From Candidatus Scatomorpha stercorigallinarum (lineage in GTDB: Bacteria; Bacillota_A; Clostridia; Oscillospirales; Oscillospiraceae), in the NCBI GenBank assembly GCA_018713375.1, contig DVOV01000168.1, forward strand, positions 1-7,146: DNA of 7,146 nt, in the 5' to 3' direction. The notes beneath the pieces are model-generated. The model was not told where the DNA came from. It ran no database searches and saw only the letters and a program-made list of their open reading frames with translations. Both the position numbers and the translations under genes were made by a program. This document shows positions 5,926 through 7,146 of this stretch, piece after piece. Positions within the stretch are counted from its first letter, which is position 1. Every line of letters begins with the position of its first letter.

Positions 5926-7146
5926 TCAGTTCTCGATCTGCTTCATGACGTAGGCTTCGATGATGTCGCCCTCGCGCTCGTCGTTGAACTTCTCGATCTG
6001 GATGCCGCACTCGTAGCCGGCGGCGACTTCCTTCACGTCGTCCTTGAAGCGGCGCAGGGAGGCCATCTCGCCCTCGAACACGACTATGCCGTCGCGCACG
6101 ACGCGGACCTTGCAGCCGCGCTGGACCTTGCCGTCCTGCACATAGCAGCCGCAGACCGTGCCGACCTTCGAGACCTTGTAGAGCTGGCGTATCTCCACGT
6201 GGGCGATGACCTGCTCCTCGAACTTGGGTGCGAGCATGCCCTTCATGGCGGCCTCGATCTCATTTATGCAGTCGTAGATAACGCGGTACATGCGCATCTC
6301 GACGTTCGCCCTGGCAGCATTGTCGCGCGCGGCGTTGTCGGGACGGACGTTGAAGCCGACTATGATGGCGCCCGAAGTGGCGGCCAGCATGACGTCCGAC
6401 TCCGAGATGGCGCCGACGCCGGAGTGGATTACGCGGACACGGACTTCCTCGTTCGAGAGCTTCTCCAGCGAGGTCTTGACCGCCTCGGCGCTGCCCTGGA
6501 CGTCGGCCTTCACTATGATGTTGAAGTCCTTTATCTCGCCCTGCTGGATACGCGCGAAGAGGTCGTCGAGCGTGACCTTCTTCGCCACGCCGAGGGTCTT
6601 ATCCTTCTCCTGCTGCTTGCGCTCCTCCACGAGCTCCCTTGCCATGCGCTCGTCTGCGACGGCGTTGAAGGTGTCGCCCGCGCCGGGGACCTCGCTCATG
6701 CCCGCTATCTCGACCGGGACGGAGGGGCCTGCTTCTGTTACCCGCTGGCCCTTGTCGTTTATCATGGTGCGCACGCGGCCGACTGCCGTGCCCGCGATGA
6801 TGATGTCGCCCTGGTGCAGGGTGCCGTTCTGGACGAGGACGGTCATTATGGGGCCGCGGCCCTTGTCCAGCCGCGCCTCGATGACCGCACCCTTGGCCGC
6901 GCGGTTCGGGTTGGCCTTCAGCTCCTGGATCTCGGCCAGGATGACGAGGTTTTCAAGGAGATTGTCTATGCCCTCGCCGGTCTTGGCGGATATCGGGCAG
7001 ACGATGGTGTCACCGCCCCATTCCTCGCTGACGAGGTCGTACTCCGTGAGCTGCTGCTTCACGCGCTCCGGGTTCGCGCCGGGCATATCCATCTTGTTCA
7101 CGGCCACGACGATGGGGATATTGGCAGCCTTGGCGTGGTTTATGGA
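5926..7146 (-). CDS. infB: Translation initiation factor IF-2, C-terminal part (5' end outside window)
   Basis: 406 residues up to TGA 5926-5928; the frame is open to the window edge, so the N-terminal domains and the first GTPase motifs are missing. IF-2 is the GTPase that places fMet-tRNA on the 30S subunit and promotes 50S joining. Visible are the end of the G domain with [17 protein letters not shown] (G4 NKMD at 17-20 of the fragment) and SAKTGEG (G5, 53-58), then domain II ([20 protein letters not shown]), domain III ([33 protein letters not shown]) and the fMet-tRNA-binding C2 domain ending [27 protein letters not shown] at 7105-7107 is internal, not a start. It leads the operon seen here. 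The identity is certain. Confidence 0.98.
   Translation of the reverse strand, partial: SINHAKAANIPIVVAVNKMDMPGANPERVKQQLTEYDLVSEEWGGDTIVCPISAKTGEGIDNLLENLVILAEIQELKANPNRAAKGAVIEARLDKGRGPIMTVLVQNGTLHQGDIIIAGTAVGRVRTMINDKGQRVTEAGPSVPVEIAGMSEVPGAGDTFNAVADERMARELVEERKQQEKDKTLGVAKKVTLDDLFARIQQGEIKDFNIIVKADVQGSAEAVKTSLEKLSNEEVRVRVIHSGVGAISESDVMLAATSGAIIVGFNVRPDNAARDNAARANVEMRMYRVIYDCINEIEAAMKGMLAPKFEEQVIAHVEIRQLYKVSKVGTVCGCYVQDGKVQRGCKVRVVRDGIVVFEGEMASLRRFKDDVKEVAAGYECGIQIEKFNDEREGDIIEAYVMKQIEN

Noticed and set aside
5534..6010. N-terminal extension of the rbfA frame by about 159 codons
   Set aside because: The extension runs through the DUF3784 gene and the end of infB in another frame, is rich in Arg/His without homology, and a good Shine-Dalgarno marks the start at 5533.

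Overview
The window is a compact piece of a GC-rich bacterial chromosome. It carries the back half of the conserved infB operon, read right to left on the minus strand. Gene order and families point to a Firmicutes-type anaerobe of the class Clostridia: infB, rbfA, a DHH phosphoesterase of the NrnA type, truB and ribF in a row, beside a LarA-family gene, a DUF6320 protein with an acyltransferase-like partner, and a DUF3784 protein. High GC with frequent ATA isoleucine codons would fit a gut Oscillospirales-like lineage, but that is an inference and no finer placement is justified.

Right to middle (7146 down to 2462, minus strand): the C-terminal 406 residues of translation initiation factor IF-2 (infB, cut by the window edge), a small DUF3784-type membrane protein, ribosome-binding factor A (rbfA), a DHH/DHHA1 nanoRNase/pAp phosphatase (nrnA), tRNA pseudouridine-55 synthase (truB) and the bifunctional riboflavin kinase/FAD synthetase (ribF). 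From rbfA on, the genes overlap by 16-20 bases or sit 3 bases apart, so they are almost certainly one transcript with translational coupling. They supply initiation, 30S maturation, RNA turnover, tRNA modification and flavin cofactors. The membrane gene between infB and rbfA is the one member that does not belong to the usual set. A perfect A-tract/T-tract hairpin at 2434-2463 ends the operon.

Middle to left (2414 down to 677, minus strand): a two-gene module starts about 20 bases after that terminator. The first gene encodes a condensation/acetyltransferase-fold protein (392 aa) with an added N-terminal helical region. The second encodes a six-helix DUF6320 membrane protein overlapping it by 11 bases. 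Both depart from the forms I recall for their families: one gains an N-terminal domain, the other lacks a zinc ribbon. No promoter is visible between the terminator and the first gene.

Left end (1-646, plus strand): the C-terminal half of a LarA-family nickel-pincer racemase, convergent with the DUF6320 gene. The two share a bidirectional hairpin terminator at 647-678.

No tRNA, rRNA, CRISPR array, insertion sequence, riboswitch or stretch of more than 300 bases without a gene was seen. This is mostly an ordinary housekeeping region. The most interesting material is the acyltransferase/DUF6320 pair and the DUF3784 insertion.
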